DNA from: Streptosporangium carneum
GTDB lineage: Bacteria > Actinomycetota > Actinomycetes > Streptosporangiales > Streptosporangiaceae
Assembly (NCBI RefSeq): GCF_027922005.1
Contig: NZ_BSEV01000022.1
Location: 86,741 to 150,740 of the forward strand
Direction: 5' to 3'
Length of the DNA stretch: 64,000 nt
Below the pieces are notes generated by a model. The model did not search any database. It worked only from the letters and a program-made list of their open reading frames with translations, and was not told the DNA's origin. A program made the position numbers and the translations under genes. This document shows positions 44,126 to 52,677 of the stretch, piece after piece (the stretch's first letter is position 1; the number at the start of each line of letters is the position of its first letter).

Positions 44126-45373
44126 ATGAGAACCCTCCTGCGCCGCATCGGCATCGACAGCCGCTATCTGATCGTCGGCTTTCCCGTCTCACTGGTCTTC
44201 TTCGTCCTGATGGTCACGGGTTTCGCCGCGGGGCTCGGGACTGTGGTCGTCTGGGTGGGCGTGCCGATCCTGGCGTCGACGTTGATGCTGGCGCGAGGCA
44301 TGGCCGACGTGGAACGGCGGCTGCTGCCGGAGGTGCTCGGCCGTCCCGTGCCCCGGCCCCGCTACAACCGCGCGCCGGAGAACGCGGGATGGTTCCGCCG
44401 CATGGTCAACCCCCTGGCCAGCGTGCAGTCGTGGCTCGACCTGCTCTACGGCATCGTGTCCTTCCCCATCTCGGTCGTCACGTTCGTCGTCGCGGTGGTC
44501 TGGTGGGCGGGGACCATCTTGGGCCTCACCTACCCGATCTACGGATGGGTCGTCGCCGGCATCCCCGACAACCAGGGGCTTCCCGAACTGCTCGGACTGG
44601 GTGACAGCGCCGTGATGGAGGTGCTGTTCAACACCGGCATCGGCCTGCTGTTCGCCCTCACCCTGCCGGTCATGACCCGTGGCGCCGCGCTCGTCCAGGC
44701 CGGGCTCGGGCGTGCCATGCTGACCAGCGTCGCCGAACTGCACGAGCGCATCGACGACCTCGCCGAGGGCAGGGCCGCCGCGGTCTCGGCGGAGGCGAAC
44801 GCCCTGCGGCGTCTGGAGCGGGACATCCACGACGGGCCGCAGCAGCGCCTGGTCTCCCTGGCCATGGACCTGTCGCGGGCCCAGCGCCAGCTCAAGCGCG
44901 ACCCGCAGGCGGTCGAGGAGATGCTCAGCCAGGCCATCACCTCGACCAGGGACACCCTGGACGAGCTGCGCGCCCTCTCCCGCGGCATCGCGCCGCCCAT
45001 CCTGACCGACCGAGGCCTCGCCCCCGCGCTCGCCGCGCTGGCCAGCCGCTGCACGATCCCGGTCGAGCTCGACATCCAGACGACCGGCCGCTTCGCCGCC
45101 GCGATCGAGAACACCGTCTACTTCGTGGTCGCCGAGTCCCTGACCAACGTGGCCAAGCACAGCCGCGCGACCGTCTGCACCGTGACCCTCGCCAAGTCCG
45201 GTGGCGTCCTGATGCTGACGATCGGGGATGATGGGGTCGGCGGTGCGCACACCGCCAAGGGGCATGGCCTGTCCGGCCTCGCCGACCGTCTCAAGGCGGT
45301 CGACGGGGAACTGGCGGTGGACTCACCGACGGGCGGGCCGACAGTGATCGTGGCGGAGGTTCCGTGCGGGTAG
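44126..45373 (+). CDS. Sensor histidine kinase (LuxR-type two-component system)
   Basis: 415 codons. A four-span membrane sensor of the PF13796 kind occupies residues 15-200. DHp follows: ALRRLERDIHDGPQQRLVSL with phosphorylated His235. Then comes the HATPase_c domain (VVAESLTNVAKHSRA, GDDGVGG, GLSGLADRL). The build is that of NarL-type kinases that respond to membrane or envelope signals. The stop overlaps the response-regulator start by 10 bases. Confidence 0.92.
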   Translation: MRTLLRRIGIDSRYLIVGFPVSLVFFVLMVTGFAAGLGTVVVWVGVPILASTLMLARGMADVERRLLPEVLGRPVPRPRYNRAPENAGWFRRMVNPLASVQSWLDLLYGIVSFPISVVTFVVAVVWWAGTILGLTYPIYGWVVAGIPDNQGLPELLGLGDSAVMEVLFNTGIGLLFALTLPVMTRGAALVQAGLGRAMLTSVAELHERIDDLAEGRAAAVSAEANALRRLERDIHDGPQQRLVSLAMDLSRAQRQLKRDPQAVEEMLSQAITSTRDTLDELRALSRGIAPPILTDRGLAPALAALASRCTIPVELDIQTTGRFAAAIENTVYFVVAESLTNVAKHSRATVCTVTLAKSGGVLMLTIGDDGVGGAHTAKGHGLSGLADRLKAVDGELAVDSPTGGPTVIVAEVPCG

Positions 45374-46011
45374 TCGTGGCCGACGACGCGGTTCTGATCA
45401 GGGAGGGTCTGATCAGGCTGCTGGAGGAGTTCGGATGTGAGGTGGTCGCCGCCGTCGGTGACGGCGACCGCCTGGTCGAGGCCGTCGTCGAGCACAGGCC
45501 GGACGTGTCGGTGGTCGACGTCCGGATGCCGCCGAGCTTCACCGACGAGGGCCTGAGGGCCGCCGTCGAGGCACGCAGAAGGGTGCCGGGCACGCCGGTG
45601 CTGATCCTGTCCCAGTACGTGGAGGTGTCCTATGCGGACGACCTGCTCGCCGACGCCAGAGGCGCGGTCGGCTACCTGCTCAAGGACCGGGTGGTCGACG
45701 TCGACGACTTCATGGGGGGCCTGCGCACGGTCGCCGCGGGTGGCACCGTCTTCGATCCGCAGGTGGTGGCGCAGCTGATGGTACGGCGCCGCCGTGACGA
45801 CCCGCTCGCCCAGCTCACCCCGAGGGAGCGGGAGGTCCTCGGCCTGATGGCGGAGGGCAGGTCGAACCCGGCCATCGGCCGCCAGCTCGTGATCAGCGAC
45901 GGCGCCGTCGAGAAGCACATCCGCAGCATCTTCGCCAAGCTCGGCCTGTACGCCGAGGACAGCGACCAGCACCGCCGCGTCCTGGCCGTCCTCGCCTACC
46001 TGCGCTCCTGA
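45364..46011 (+). CDS. NarL/LuxR-family response regulator
   Basis: 215 codons from GTG 45364. The receiver domain begins MRVVVADDAVLIREGLIRLL and has phospho-acceptor D52 in VVDVRMPP. The LuxR-type HTH spans about 148-205: LTPREREVLGLMAEGRSNPA and GAVEKHIRSIFAKLGL. It is co-translated with the kinase. Confidence 0.94.
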   Translation: MRVVVADDAVLIREGLIRLLEEFGCEVVAAVGDGDRLVEAVVEHRPDVSVVDVRMPPSFTDEGLRAAVEARRRVPGTPVLILSQYVEVSYADDLLADARGAVGYLLKDRVVDVDDFMGGLRTVAAGGTVFDPQVVAQLMVRRRRDDPLAQLTPREREVLGLMAEGRSNPAIGRQLVISDGAVEKHIRSIFAKLGLYAEDSDQHRRVLAVLAYLRS

Positions 46012-46040
46012 CGTCCGGCCCGCGTTCGACGGGAGGGATC

Positions 46041-46196
46041 ATGATCTCGGTGTTCGGCAGCGCCACCATGGACCTGGTGGCCTACGTCGACTCCCCTCCG
46101 GGACCCGGCGAGACCGTGACGGGCCGGGCCTTCCGCGCCGTTCCCGGCGGCAAGGGAGCCAACCAGGCCGTCATCGCGGCCGCCCGCGGTCGGGAC
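46041..46196 (+). pseudogene. Truncated ribokinase/PfkB gene (N-terminus only)
   Basis: ATG 46041 with GGGAGGG upstream starts MISVFGSATMDLVAYVDSPP and goes on to AVPGGKGANQAVIAAAR, the N-terminus of ribokinase with the GGKGANQA substrate motif. After about 50 residues similarity ends; the next 450 bases do not encode the rest. A tandem repeat (46207-46246) sits right at the break. It looks like a remnant left by a deletion. Confidence 0.75.
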
Positions 46197-46206
46197 GTGG
46201 GAGGCG

Positions 46207-46246
46207 CTGCCGGCCCTCCCTCAGGACTGCCGGCCCTCCCTCAGGA
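46207..46246. repeat. Tandem 20-base repeat at the ribokinase truncation
   Basis: ctgccggccctccctcagga occurs twice head to tail (46207-46226, 46227-46246). The second copy runs into ggggagg, so cctccc and gggagg can also form a hairpin. Confidence 0.7.
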
Positions 46247-46324
46247 GGGGAGGCGCCGAGACGACGGCGACCCGTCCCGTCCGCGGGAGATCCATGAGGG
46301 ATCCGCCGGGGAGAAGAAGACGCG

Positions 46325-46468
46325 TCAGCCGTCGATCAGCGACGTGCCGGACAGCGTGATCAGGAACGCGCCCGCCGAGAGCAGGGCCACCGCCCAGGAA
46401 CGGCCGATTGCGGCCCAGATGGCGGCGGCCAGGAAGCAGACCAGGGCGAGCAGCTCGATGACGTTCAC
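46325..46468 (-). CDS. Small membrane protein (47 residues)
   Basis: GTG 46468 is preceded by CCGGAGGACCCC, a good ribosome site. The product has two hydrophobic helices (IELLALVCFLAAAIWAAI and WAVALLSAGAFLITLS) joined by GRS, and ends SLIDG. Codon use is strongly G/C at third positions. No function is known; a small hairpin-type membrane protein is likely. It would be missed by a 60-codon cutoff. Confidence 0.65.
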   Translation of the reverse strand: MNVIELLALVCFLAAAIWAAIGRSWAVALLSAGAFLITLSGTSLIDG

Positions 46469-46510
46469 GGGGTCCTCCGGTGAGGTCGGGGGGAACCGGT
46501 CAGGCGATCA

Positions 46511-46527
46511 CCGCCTGCGGCAGGCGG
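46511..46527 (-). terminator. Short hairpin after the HbpS/GlcG-like gene
   Basis: ccgcctg (46511-46517) and caggcgg (46521-46527) form a 7-base stem with loop cgg, 58 bases past the HbpS/GlcG-like stop and upstream of the small membrane-protein gene. Confidence 0.4.
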
Positions 46528-46584
46528 CCTCTGCCCCACCGGCACCGGAGGTAACACGAAGATCGGTTTTTCTCGCCGCCCCGC

Positions 46585-46986
46585 CTAGACCCCGTCCCAG
46601 AGCTCGGCGGCGGCCTCGGCGCAGGCCACGTCCTGGGCGACGGTGCCGCCGCTGACGCCGACGGCGCCGGCCACCCGACGATCCTCGTCCGAGTCCCTGA
46701 GCGGGATCCCGCCGCCGAAGCACACGTAGCGGTCTCCGGCCAGGCCGTACAGCTCGCCGCCCGGCGCGACCAGCGGCGCGAGGTCGGCGGTCGGCATGCG
46801 GTGCGCCACCGAGGTGTAGGCCTTGCCCGAGGCGAGGGCCGGGCCTGAGATCTCCGCGTCGTCCATACGCTGGAAGGCGACCAGATGGCCGCCCGAGTCG
46901 ACCACGGCCACCGACACGAGGGCCCCCTCGCGTACCGCCTGCTTCACCGCGGCCTCACACATGCGCAGCGCGAGTTCGAGGTTCAC
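46585..46986 (-). CDS. HbpS/GlcG-family heme-binding-like protein
   Basis: 133 codons from GTG 46986, chosen for the GAGGAG five bases upstream; GTG 46998 is also in frame. LALRMCEAAVKQAVREGALV, VSVAVVDSGGHLVAFQRMDD and FGGGIPLRD, then VAGAVGVSGGTVAQDVACA, are the standard blocks of the GlcG/HbpS (DUF336) family. Members bind heme or small ligands. The nearest genes do not indicate which. It is divergent from the APH-like kinase. Confidence 0.9.
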   Translation of the reverse strand: MNLELALRMCEAAVKQAVREGALVSVAVVDSGGHLVAFQRMDDAEISGPALASGKAYTSVAHRMPTADLAPLVAPGGELYGLAGDRYVCFGGGIPLRDSDEDRRVAGAVGVSGGTVAQDVACAEAAAELWDGV

Positions 46987-47108
46987 CTGGCTCCTCACTC
47001 ACTCTTCGAGGCGATCGAAGTGGACAATCTGCTTTGTATCCATGCCCGGCGGCGGGATGCAAGATCTCATAGGAGATCGGAAGTTCTGACTGCGCACACG
47101 GAGGATTC

Positions 47109-48119
47109 ATGCAGGCCCACGACCTGTCCGCAGGCGGCGACGTGCTGGCCCGCGTGCACGGCACCGCCCGTGAGGCGGCCCGCTTGCACGGCCTGCCGGA
47201 CGCCGAGGTCACACTGATCAACGTGTCGGAGAACGCCACCTACCGGGTCGACGACCCGGCGACGGGGAGGCGGTCCATCCTGCGGGTGCACCGGCTCGGC
47301 TACCACTCGACCACGGCGATCCTGTCCGAGCTCGCCTGGCTGGAGGCGCTGCGGCGCGAGGCGGGGATCGCCACCCCCTCGGTCCTTCCCGCGCCCGGCG
47401 GGCGGCGGGTGCTGACCGTTCCCGGCGCGCAGCCCCGGGACTGCGTGATGTTCGAGTTCCTGCCCGGCACGGAGCCGCCGAGGGAACGGCTGGTCCCCGA
47501 CTTCGAGCGGCTCGGCGCGCTCACCGCGCGGATGCACCGGCACGCGCGGAGCTGGCGTCCTCCGTCCTGGTTCACCCGGTTCCACTGGGACCACGACGCC
47601 GCTCTCGGAGCGGAGTCACGCTGGGGCCGCTGGCAGGACGGGACGGGCGTCGATCCGGAGGTCTCGGCCGTGCTCGGACGGCTCGACGGGGAGCTGCGGG
47701 AACGGCTGCGCCGTTTCGGCCGGAGTCCTGAGCGTTACGGCCTGATCCATGCGGATCTGCGCCTGGCCAACCTGCTGGTGACGGACGACGGGCCGCCCAG
47801 TGTGATCGACTTCGACGACTGCGGCTTCGGGTGGCGCCTCTACGACCTGGCCGCCGCGCTCAGTTTCATCGAGCACGATCCCCAGGCGCCGGAGATGGTC
47901 GCCTCGTGGGTGCGGGGCTACCGCACCGTGCTCGACCTTCCGGCCGAGGACGAGGCCGAGATCTGGACGTTCGTCATGTTCCGTCGTCTGCTGCTGGTCG
48001 CCTGGATCGGCACGCACACCGGCGCGGACATCGCCGCCGAGCTCGGCGCGGGATACACAGAGGGCACCTGTGAGCTGGCGGAACGCTACCTGTCCGGAAG
48101 GATGGAGGGTCCGGGCTGA
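47109..48119 (+). CDS. Aminoglycoside phosphotransferase/choline kinase-like protein
   Basis: 336 codons from ATG 47109, with CGGAGGA upstream. NVSENATYRVDDPATGR is the nucleotide loop, and YGLIHADLRLANLLVTDDG carries the catalytic Asp of the Brenner motif. VIDFDDCGFGWRLYDLAAAL supplies the metal-binding Asp. Such kinases phosphorylate antibiotics, homoserine-like amino alcohols or (as SrkA) proteins. The substrate is not predictable. It ends 4 bases from the convergent ThiF-like gene. Confidence 0.85.
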   Translation: MQAHDLSAGGDVLARVHGTAREAARLHGLPDAEVTLINVSENATYRVDDPATGRRSILRVHRLGYHSTTAILSELAWLEALRREAGIATPSVLPAPGGRRVLTVPGAQPRDCVMFEFLPGTEPPRERLVPDFERLGALTARMHRHARSWRPPSWFTRFHWDHDAALGAESRWGRWQDGTGVDPEVSAVLGRLDGELRERLRRFGRSPERYGLIHADLRLANLLVTDDGPPSVIDFDDCGFGWRLYDLAAALSFIEHDPQAPEMVASWVRGYRTVLDLPAEDEAEIWTFVMFRRLLLVAWIGTHTGADIAAELGAGYTEGTCELAERYLSGRMEGPG

Positions 48120-48123
48120 CCGG

Positions 48124-49248
48124 TCATCCCCGGCATCGCCCGCATCCCCGGCCCTCGCCGTACTCGACGAAGACGAGCTGGTCGGGGGCGATCAGGTTGA
48201 CGCCGTGGATGAAGTTCGCGCCGATCTCGGGGACACCCGTGAGGATCCTGACGACCGCGTTCGCGACCAGGTGGCCGGAGATCCCGGCCGAGGCGGCCGT
48301 CACGCCGGGACCGCCGAGGTCGACGGAGAAGCCTCGGGAGTCGGCGTGCCGGGGGGACTCCAGATCCCTGCGCCGCTCCTGCGCGCTGACGACGCACTCG
48401 TAGCAGAGCCCGCGCCCTGGAAGGAAGACGCCGACGGTGACGAACGGGCCGTTGTAGCCTCCGCCCACCCAGGGCAGGCCCGCCGCCGCGCACGCCCTGC
48501 TCGTCCACACCCTGATCCCGCCCGGCCCTCGGGGCTCGTCGGCGCACAGCGCCACGACGTCGTAGCCCGCGATGAGCCCGGCCAGGTCCTCCTGGGAGGT
48601 GGTGCGCGCCCTCGCCCCGGTGATCCGCACGTCGGAGTTGAGGGCGCGCAGCCGTTCCAGGGCGGCCTCGGCCTTCGGCCTGCCCACGTCCCGCTCGGAG
48701 TAGAGGACCTGACGGTTGAGGTTGGACAGCTCCACCAGGTCGGCGTCCACGCAGTGCAGGGTTCCGACACCCGAGGCCACCAGGGCCTGCGCCGCGGTCG
48801 CGCCGGTCCCGCCCAGGCCGAGCAGGAGCACCCGGGCCTGCCGCAGGCGGAGCTGGACCTCCCAGCCGTGTTCCCTGGGTGTGAGATCCGCCCAGCGGAA
48901 GAAGGCGTAACTGCGGCTGTAGCGCTCCCGTTCGCGCGGGCTCAGCTCCGCGGGGAGGGCCGCGCCCGCGTCCTCGACGTGGCCGGAGCGCATCAGCTCG
49001 CCGACCAGCTCCGCCGCCTCCGCGAGGGGAAGCCCGGTCAGGCTCCCGGCGATCTCGGCGGGGGTACGGGTGCCGTCCATCGCCCGCAGGGCCTCCCACA
49101 CCAGGCCGTCCGGGTCCTCGATCTCGTGGGCCACACCGTAGATCTGGCCGCCGATCCGGATCCTGCCGTCCGCGAGCCGATAAGTGGCGTGTTCCTTCTT
49201 CACTCTTGGCAGCCGCACGGCGTCTCCAGAGGGCCGGTCCGATGTCAC
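48124..49248 (-). CDS. E1/ThiF-like adenylating enzyme with RRE-like N-terminal domain (candidate RiPP maturase, MccB/PaaA type)
   Basis: 374 codons from GTG 49248. Residues about 15-95 form a small winged-helix-like domain (KEHATYRLADGRIRIGGQIY, VWEALRAMDGTRTPAEIAGS), like the peptide-binding RRE or 'peptide clamp' of RiPP enzymes. The E1 core follows: LLLGLGGTGATAAQALVASG near 140, VDADLVELSNLNRQVLYSE, and GRPKAEAALERL. Two CxxC pairs (C282/C285, C369/C372) should hold zinc. MccB of microcin C and PaaA of pantocin are built this way. No YcaO or ubiquitin-like gene is near. The gene lies 32 bases after a 42-codon peptide ORF in the same operon as an MFS exporter. Confidence 0.85.
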   Translation of the reverse strand: MTSDRPSGDAVRLPRVKKEHATYRLADGRIRIGGQIYGVAHEIEDPDGLVWEALRAMDGTRTPAEIAGSLTGLPLAEAAELVGELMRSGHVEDAGAALPAELSPRERERYSRSYAFFRWADLTPREHGWEVQLRLRQARVLLLGLGGTGATAAQALVASGVGTLHCVDADLVELSNLNRQVLYSERDVGRPKAEAALERLRALNSDVRITGARARTTSQEDLAGLIAGYDVVALCADEPRGPGGIRVWTSRACAAAGLPWVGGGYNGPFVTVGVFLPGRGLCYECVVSAQERRRDLESPRHADSRGFSVDLGGPGVTAASAGISGHLVANAVVRILTGVPEIGANFIHGVNLIAPDQLVFVEYGEGRGCGRCRG

Positions 49249-49280
49249 ACAGGCACCGAACCGGCCGAAACCGCTCGGCG

Positions 49281-49409
49281 TCAGTTGCCGCTGGAGTTGC
49301 TGGCGACGTTACCGGTCGTCTCGACCTTGTCGAGTCTGCGGATGCGGATCCTGGTCCTGGCCTCGGCCACGACCTCGGCGGGTTGCTGGCTCCTGGGGTT
49401 CTCGGCCAT
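49281..49409 (-). CDS. Small ORF (42 codons), candidate precursor peptide ending in Asn
   Basis: ATG 49409 has GGAG 7 bases upstream (ATGGAGTGCGTG); in-frame ATG/GTG codons exist further up. The peptide starts MAENPRSQQPAEVV, continues with a charged RTRIRIRRLDKVETTG segment and ends NVASNSSGN. Codons are strongly G/C-ending, which supports real coding. It sits between the MFS gene and the E1-like gene. A basic leader followed by a Ser/Asn-rich tail with C-terminal Asn resembles MccA-type substrates, where MccB acts on the terminal Asn. This is inference; it might instead be an unrelated small protein. Confidence 0.6.
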   Translation of the reverse strand: MAENPRSQQPAEVVAEARTRIRIRRLDKVETTGNVASNSSGN

Positions 49410-49461
49410 CACGCACTCCATCCGAATCGGTGTTGCTGGTGTTTCCTCCGAGCTGTCCGAC

Positions 49462-50754
49462 TTACTGATGATCATAATGGGAGGCGAGGGAAACGACTTC
49501 AACCCTTCTTTCGGCATTAGTGTGATTTTGACGGTATTTACTTCTGAAGTAGGTCGTGCCCGAAGTAAGCAGTGCTGTCAAAGGCAGGACCACCCCCGCG
49601 AGACCGGCCAGTGTGAGAACCGGCGCGATCCCCAGAACGGCGCCCGCGGGGCCGGTCAGCACCAGACCGAGGGGGGTCAGCGCCGAGGCGGCGATCCAGT
49701 CCAGCGACGTGACACGGGCCAGCCGCTCGGCGGGCACCTCGCGCTGGAGCGACACCACCCACTGCACCGCGAAGACCTCCAGCCCGAACCCGGCCAGGGC
49801 GAAGCAGACGCAGGCGATCCAGGGGGTCTGCGGCAGCCACAGGGCCAGTGGCACCAGTCCGTACACCGTGAGCCCCGCTATCCCCGCGAGCCCTGACCTG
49901 CGGGGTTTCCAGACGATGCTGACGATCCCCCCGAGCAGGCCGCCGACGGACAGCAGCGCGAGGCTGGTCCCGTAGAAGGCGTCACCGCCGAAGTCCTCCC
50001 TGGCCAGAACCGGAAGCAGGACATGGACCGGGGCGATCGTGAGCATGGACTGCAGCGCGGTCACCACGATGACCGTGCCGATCCAGCGCCGCTGCCAGAC
50101 TTCGCGCACGCCCTCCGCGATCTCCCGCCGGGCGGTGGTGCGGGGCGTGCGGACCACCGCGGGCTCCCGCAGGCGCAGCAGGGCGCACAGGCTGAGCGTG
50201 AAGACCCCCAGAGCGGCCAGGAAGGCGGCCCTGACCGAGGCGGTCGACACGAGGAAGGCGCCCAGGCCGGGGCCGGCGATCGCGCCGACACGCCAGGAAA
50301 CGGCGTTCAGGGCCGCGCCCGCCGGTCGTTGCCGCGGTGTGAGCACCGAGCCCAGACACGCCTGGAAGGCGGGGCGGAAGAACGACTCGGCCGCTCCGGC
50401 GAGGAAGACCATCCCGCCGAGCACCCATGCCGACGTCACACCCGACAGGCCGACCGTGACCACGCAGCACAGGAACGCCTGCGAGGCGAGCATCACGTGC
50501 CGCCTGGGCAACCGGTCGGCCCACACCCCGCCGAGAAGCCCGAAGAGGACCAGGGCGGCCCAGCGCGAGGCGAGAACCGCGCCGACCGTGGTGGCGTCGC
50601 CGCCCGCGTTCAGCAGCGAGACGACCACCGCGACGGGAAAGATCTGGTCTCCGGCGACGGAGGCGATCAAACTAACCCAAAGGGTTCGGAACTCGCGGCT
50701 GCCCATCACCGAGCGGGCGAGCCATTGCCGCATCACACTTCGGAGGGCGCTCAT
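49462..50754 (-). CDS. MFS transporter (exporter of the candidate peptide system)
   Basis: 430 codons; ATG 50754, with ATG 50733 (MRQWLARS) as an alternative start. Twelve membrane segments are visible. FGLLGGVWADRLPRRHVMLA is the loop 2-3 MFS motif, and PAGAALNAVSWRVGAIAGPG is the motif-C-like antiporter helix. It resembles EntS-type exporters. It lies 42 bases after the TPR gene and 52 bases before the 42-codon ORF. MccC, the exporter of microcin C, is also an MFS protein, so export of and immunity to the peptide product are plausible. Confidence 0.88.
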   Translation of the reverse strand: MSALRSVMRQWLARSVMGSREFRTLWVSLIASVAGDQIFPVAVVVSLLNAGGDATTVGAVLASRWAALVLFGLLGGVWADRLPRRHVMLASQAFLCCVVTVGLSGVTSAWVLGGMVFLAGAAESFFRPAFQACLGSVLTPRQRPAGAALNAVSWRVGAIAGPGLGAFLVSTASVRAAFLAALGVFTLSLCALLRLREPAVVRTPRTTARREIAEGVREVWQRRWIGTVIVVTALQSMLTIAPVHVLLPVLAREDFGGDAFYGTSLALLSVGGLLGGIVSIVWKPRRSGLAGIAGLTVYGLVPLALWLPQTPWIACVCFALAGFGLEVFAVQWVVSLQREVPAERLARVTSLDWIAASALTPLGLVLTGPAGAVLGIAPVLTLAGLAGVVLPLTALLTSGTTYFRSKYRQNHTNAERRVEVVSLASHYDHQ

Positions 50755-50796
50755 GCTGGTGAATGATGCGCTATTTCCCTGTGGGTAACAAGGTTG

Positions 50797-52641
50797 TCAA
50801 GGATGCTGTAGTGCTTTGCGTATTTCGTCGTCATCGGGGGCCAAGTCAAACGCCCGTGTCAGATCGGCGACCGCCTCCTCCTCGCGTCCCAAGGCGCGCA
50901 GTGCCATCGCCCGGTTGAACAGCAGCACCGGATCCGCGCCCGGCTCGAGAGCGCGGGTGAAGTCGGCGACCGCGCCCTCGGCGTCGCCGGTCTCGAAAGC
51001 CAGCGCCCCCCGGTTGGCCCAGGCCGTCGCCAGTTCCGGGGCGATCTCCAGCGCCCGGTCGAAGGCCGCCCTCGCCCGTTCGGGACGGTCCTGCGCCATC
51101 TCGACCTGCCCCAGCGCGCACAGCAGATACGGGTTGAGCGGATCGAGCCCGAGTCCGGCCTCGGCGTCCGCTCTGGCCCTGCCGTACTCGCCGAGCGCGG
51201 CCAGCAGGCCCGCCCGGTTGGCCAGCCCGTCCACGAACTCCGGGTCCAGCTCGAGCGCGTGGTCCAGGTCGGTGAGAGCTCCCGCGTGGTCGCCGGTGGA
51301 GAAACGGATCTCGGCCCGGTTGTAGTACGGCTCGGGGAAGGGCGGGCCGACCCGCATCGCCGTCTCGTAGTCGGCGACCGCCGCCTCCAGCCTGCCCAGC
51401 CGGTGCAGCAGGTTTCCCCGGTCGATGTAGTAGTCGGGGTAGCCGGGGTCGATCCCGATCACCGTGTCCAGGTCCTCCAGCGCCTCCTCGGGGCGGCCCA
51501 GCATGACGGAGAGCTGCGCCCGGTTGGCCAGCAGCACCATCCGGTGGATCGGGTGCTCGTCCGGAGCCAGGTCCCGCTCCGCCAGGTCCAGCGCCTCCTG
51601 GACGAGCTCCAGCGCCTTGGCGGGGCGGCCGAGCCGCACCTCGACCAGTGCTCTGCCGTTGAGGTCGAAACCCAGCTTGAACGCCCGCTCACGCGGGTCG
51701 GGAAGCAGGGTGGAGATGGCGATCGCCTGGTTCACCCAGGCCAGCGCGGAGTCGAGGTCGCGCAGGGCGGGGTCGTGGTTGCGGACCTTGAGCATCGCCG
51801 TCGAGTAGGCGGCGGCCGCGTGCGTGGCAGGGGAGACGCTCTCGCGCCTGGCCGTGTCGAACAGGGCCTCCGCCTCGCCCTCGCGGCCCAGCGCGCCCAG
51901 TGCGGTCGCGGTGCTGTGCAGCAGCCGCCACCAGGTCCCCGGTTCGGTGTCCCGCGGGTCCGTCAGCGCCAGCGCGCGCAGCCCCAGCTCCGCGACCGCG
52001 TCGTGACAGCCCGCCTCCAGGCACCACTCGACGGCGAAGCGGAACGCCTCGACCGCCCTGTGCGGATCGGTGCCGTGCTCGCGGTGGTAGGGGATCGCGC
52101 CGAGCCGCGCCCCCAGCGTTCCCTCCCGCTCCAGCTCGTCGGCGAGCTCGTCGTGCGCCTCCGGGCTGAGGGGTTCCTCCGGCACGGCGCGCCCGCCGGT
52201 CACCACGGTCAGCAGTTCTGGGCGGATCCGGCGGCGCAGCACCGCCAGCAGTTCCCTGTCGGTCGGGTCGGCGTGGTGAACGTTCTCGACGACGAGCGTC
52301 CTGGGACCGATTTCGGTCAGGTACTCGCGGACGAACTCGGCGATCCCGTTCGACAGGCGCAGGGTCCGGCGGGGCGCGTGGACCAGGATCCGTTCCGCCT
52401 TCGGCAGCAGACCGGCGAGCGACCGGCGTCTGATCGGGATCAGGTCGTGCATGTCAGGCGCCACCGCCCGCAGCTCCGTGTCGTAACGGGCCACGAGTTC
52501 GGGGGGCGCGACGGGAACAAGGGCGGAGACGATCGCGCTCGCGGCCGTGTACGGCCCGCGCAGGCGCCGGTCGGCGTCCACGGGGGACAGGAGCAGGGGG
52601 GCGAGGGGCGGGTTCTCCTGAGGGAACGGTCCCAGACTCAC
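50797..52641 (-). CDS. Tetratricopeptide-repeat protein with a degenerate NTPase-like N-terminus
   Basis: 614 codons from GTG 52641, with an excellent AAAGGAG ribosome site. Residues about 80-170 look like the remains of an AfsR/LuxR-type ATPase (RTLVVENVHHADPTDRELLA resembles Walker B), but no Walker A is present. From about 200 to the end there are some 10 TPR units. The C-terminal ones are canonical (e.g. YYNRAEIRFSTGDHAGALTD, WANRGALAFETGDAEGAVAD). TPR proteins scaffold or bind peptides. Its place directly after the 24-codon ORF suggests it handles the precursor or regulates the operon. No catalytic motif is seen. Confidence 0.8.
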   Translation of the reverse strand: MSLGPFPQENPPLAPLLLSPVDADRRLRGPYTAASAIVSALVPVAPPELVARYDTELRAVAPDMHDLIPIRRRSLAGLLPKAERILVHAPRRTLRLSNGIAEFVREYLTEIGPRTLVVENVHHADPTDRELLAVLRRRIRPELLTVVTGGRAVPEEPLSPEAHDELADELEREGTLGARLGAIPYHREHGTDPHRAVEAFRFAVEWCLEAGCHDAVAELGLRALALTDPRDTEPGTWWRLLHSTATALGALGREGEAEALFDTARRESVSPATHAAAAYSTAMLKVRNHDPALRDLDSALAWVNQAIAISTLLPDPRERAFKLGFDLNGRALVEVRLGRPAKALELVQEALDLAERDLAPDEHPIHRMVLLANRAQLSVMLGRPEEALEDLDTVIGIDPGYPDYYIDRGNLLHRLGRLEAAVADYETAMRVGPPFPEPYYNRAEIRFSTGDHAGALTDLDHALELDPEFVDGLANRAGLLAALGEYGRARADAEAGLGLDPLNPYLLCALGQVEMAQDRPERARAAFDRALEIAPELATAWANRGALAFETGDAEGAVADFTRALEPGADPVLLFNRAMALRALGREEEAVADLTRAFDLAPDDDEIRKALQHP

Positions 52642-52677
52642 CAGTCTCCTTTATGAGGTTTTATGCGTATATGGGGG

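Noticed and set aside
48124-49248. Thiazole/oxazole (TOMM) cyclodehydratase cluster
   Set aside because: The RRE-ThiF-like protein would need a YcaO partner; none is present within the window.
48124-49248. Ordinary MoeB/ThiF for molybdopterin or thiamine synthesis
   Set aside because: There is no sulfur-carrier protein or pathway gene nearby, and the extra N-terminal domain is not found in MoeB or ThiF.
48070-49896. 608-codon plus-strand frame over the E1-like gene
   Set aside because: No ribosome site or family features; the minus strand carries the E1 domain motifs.
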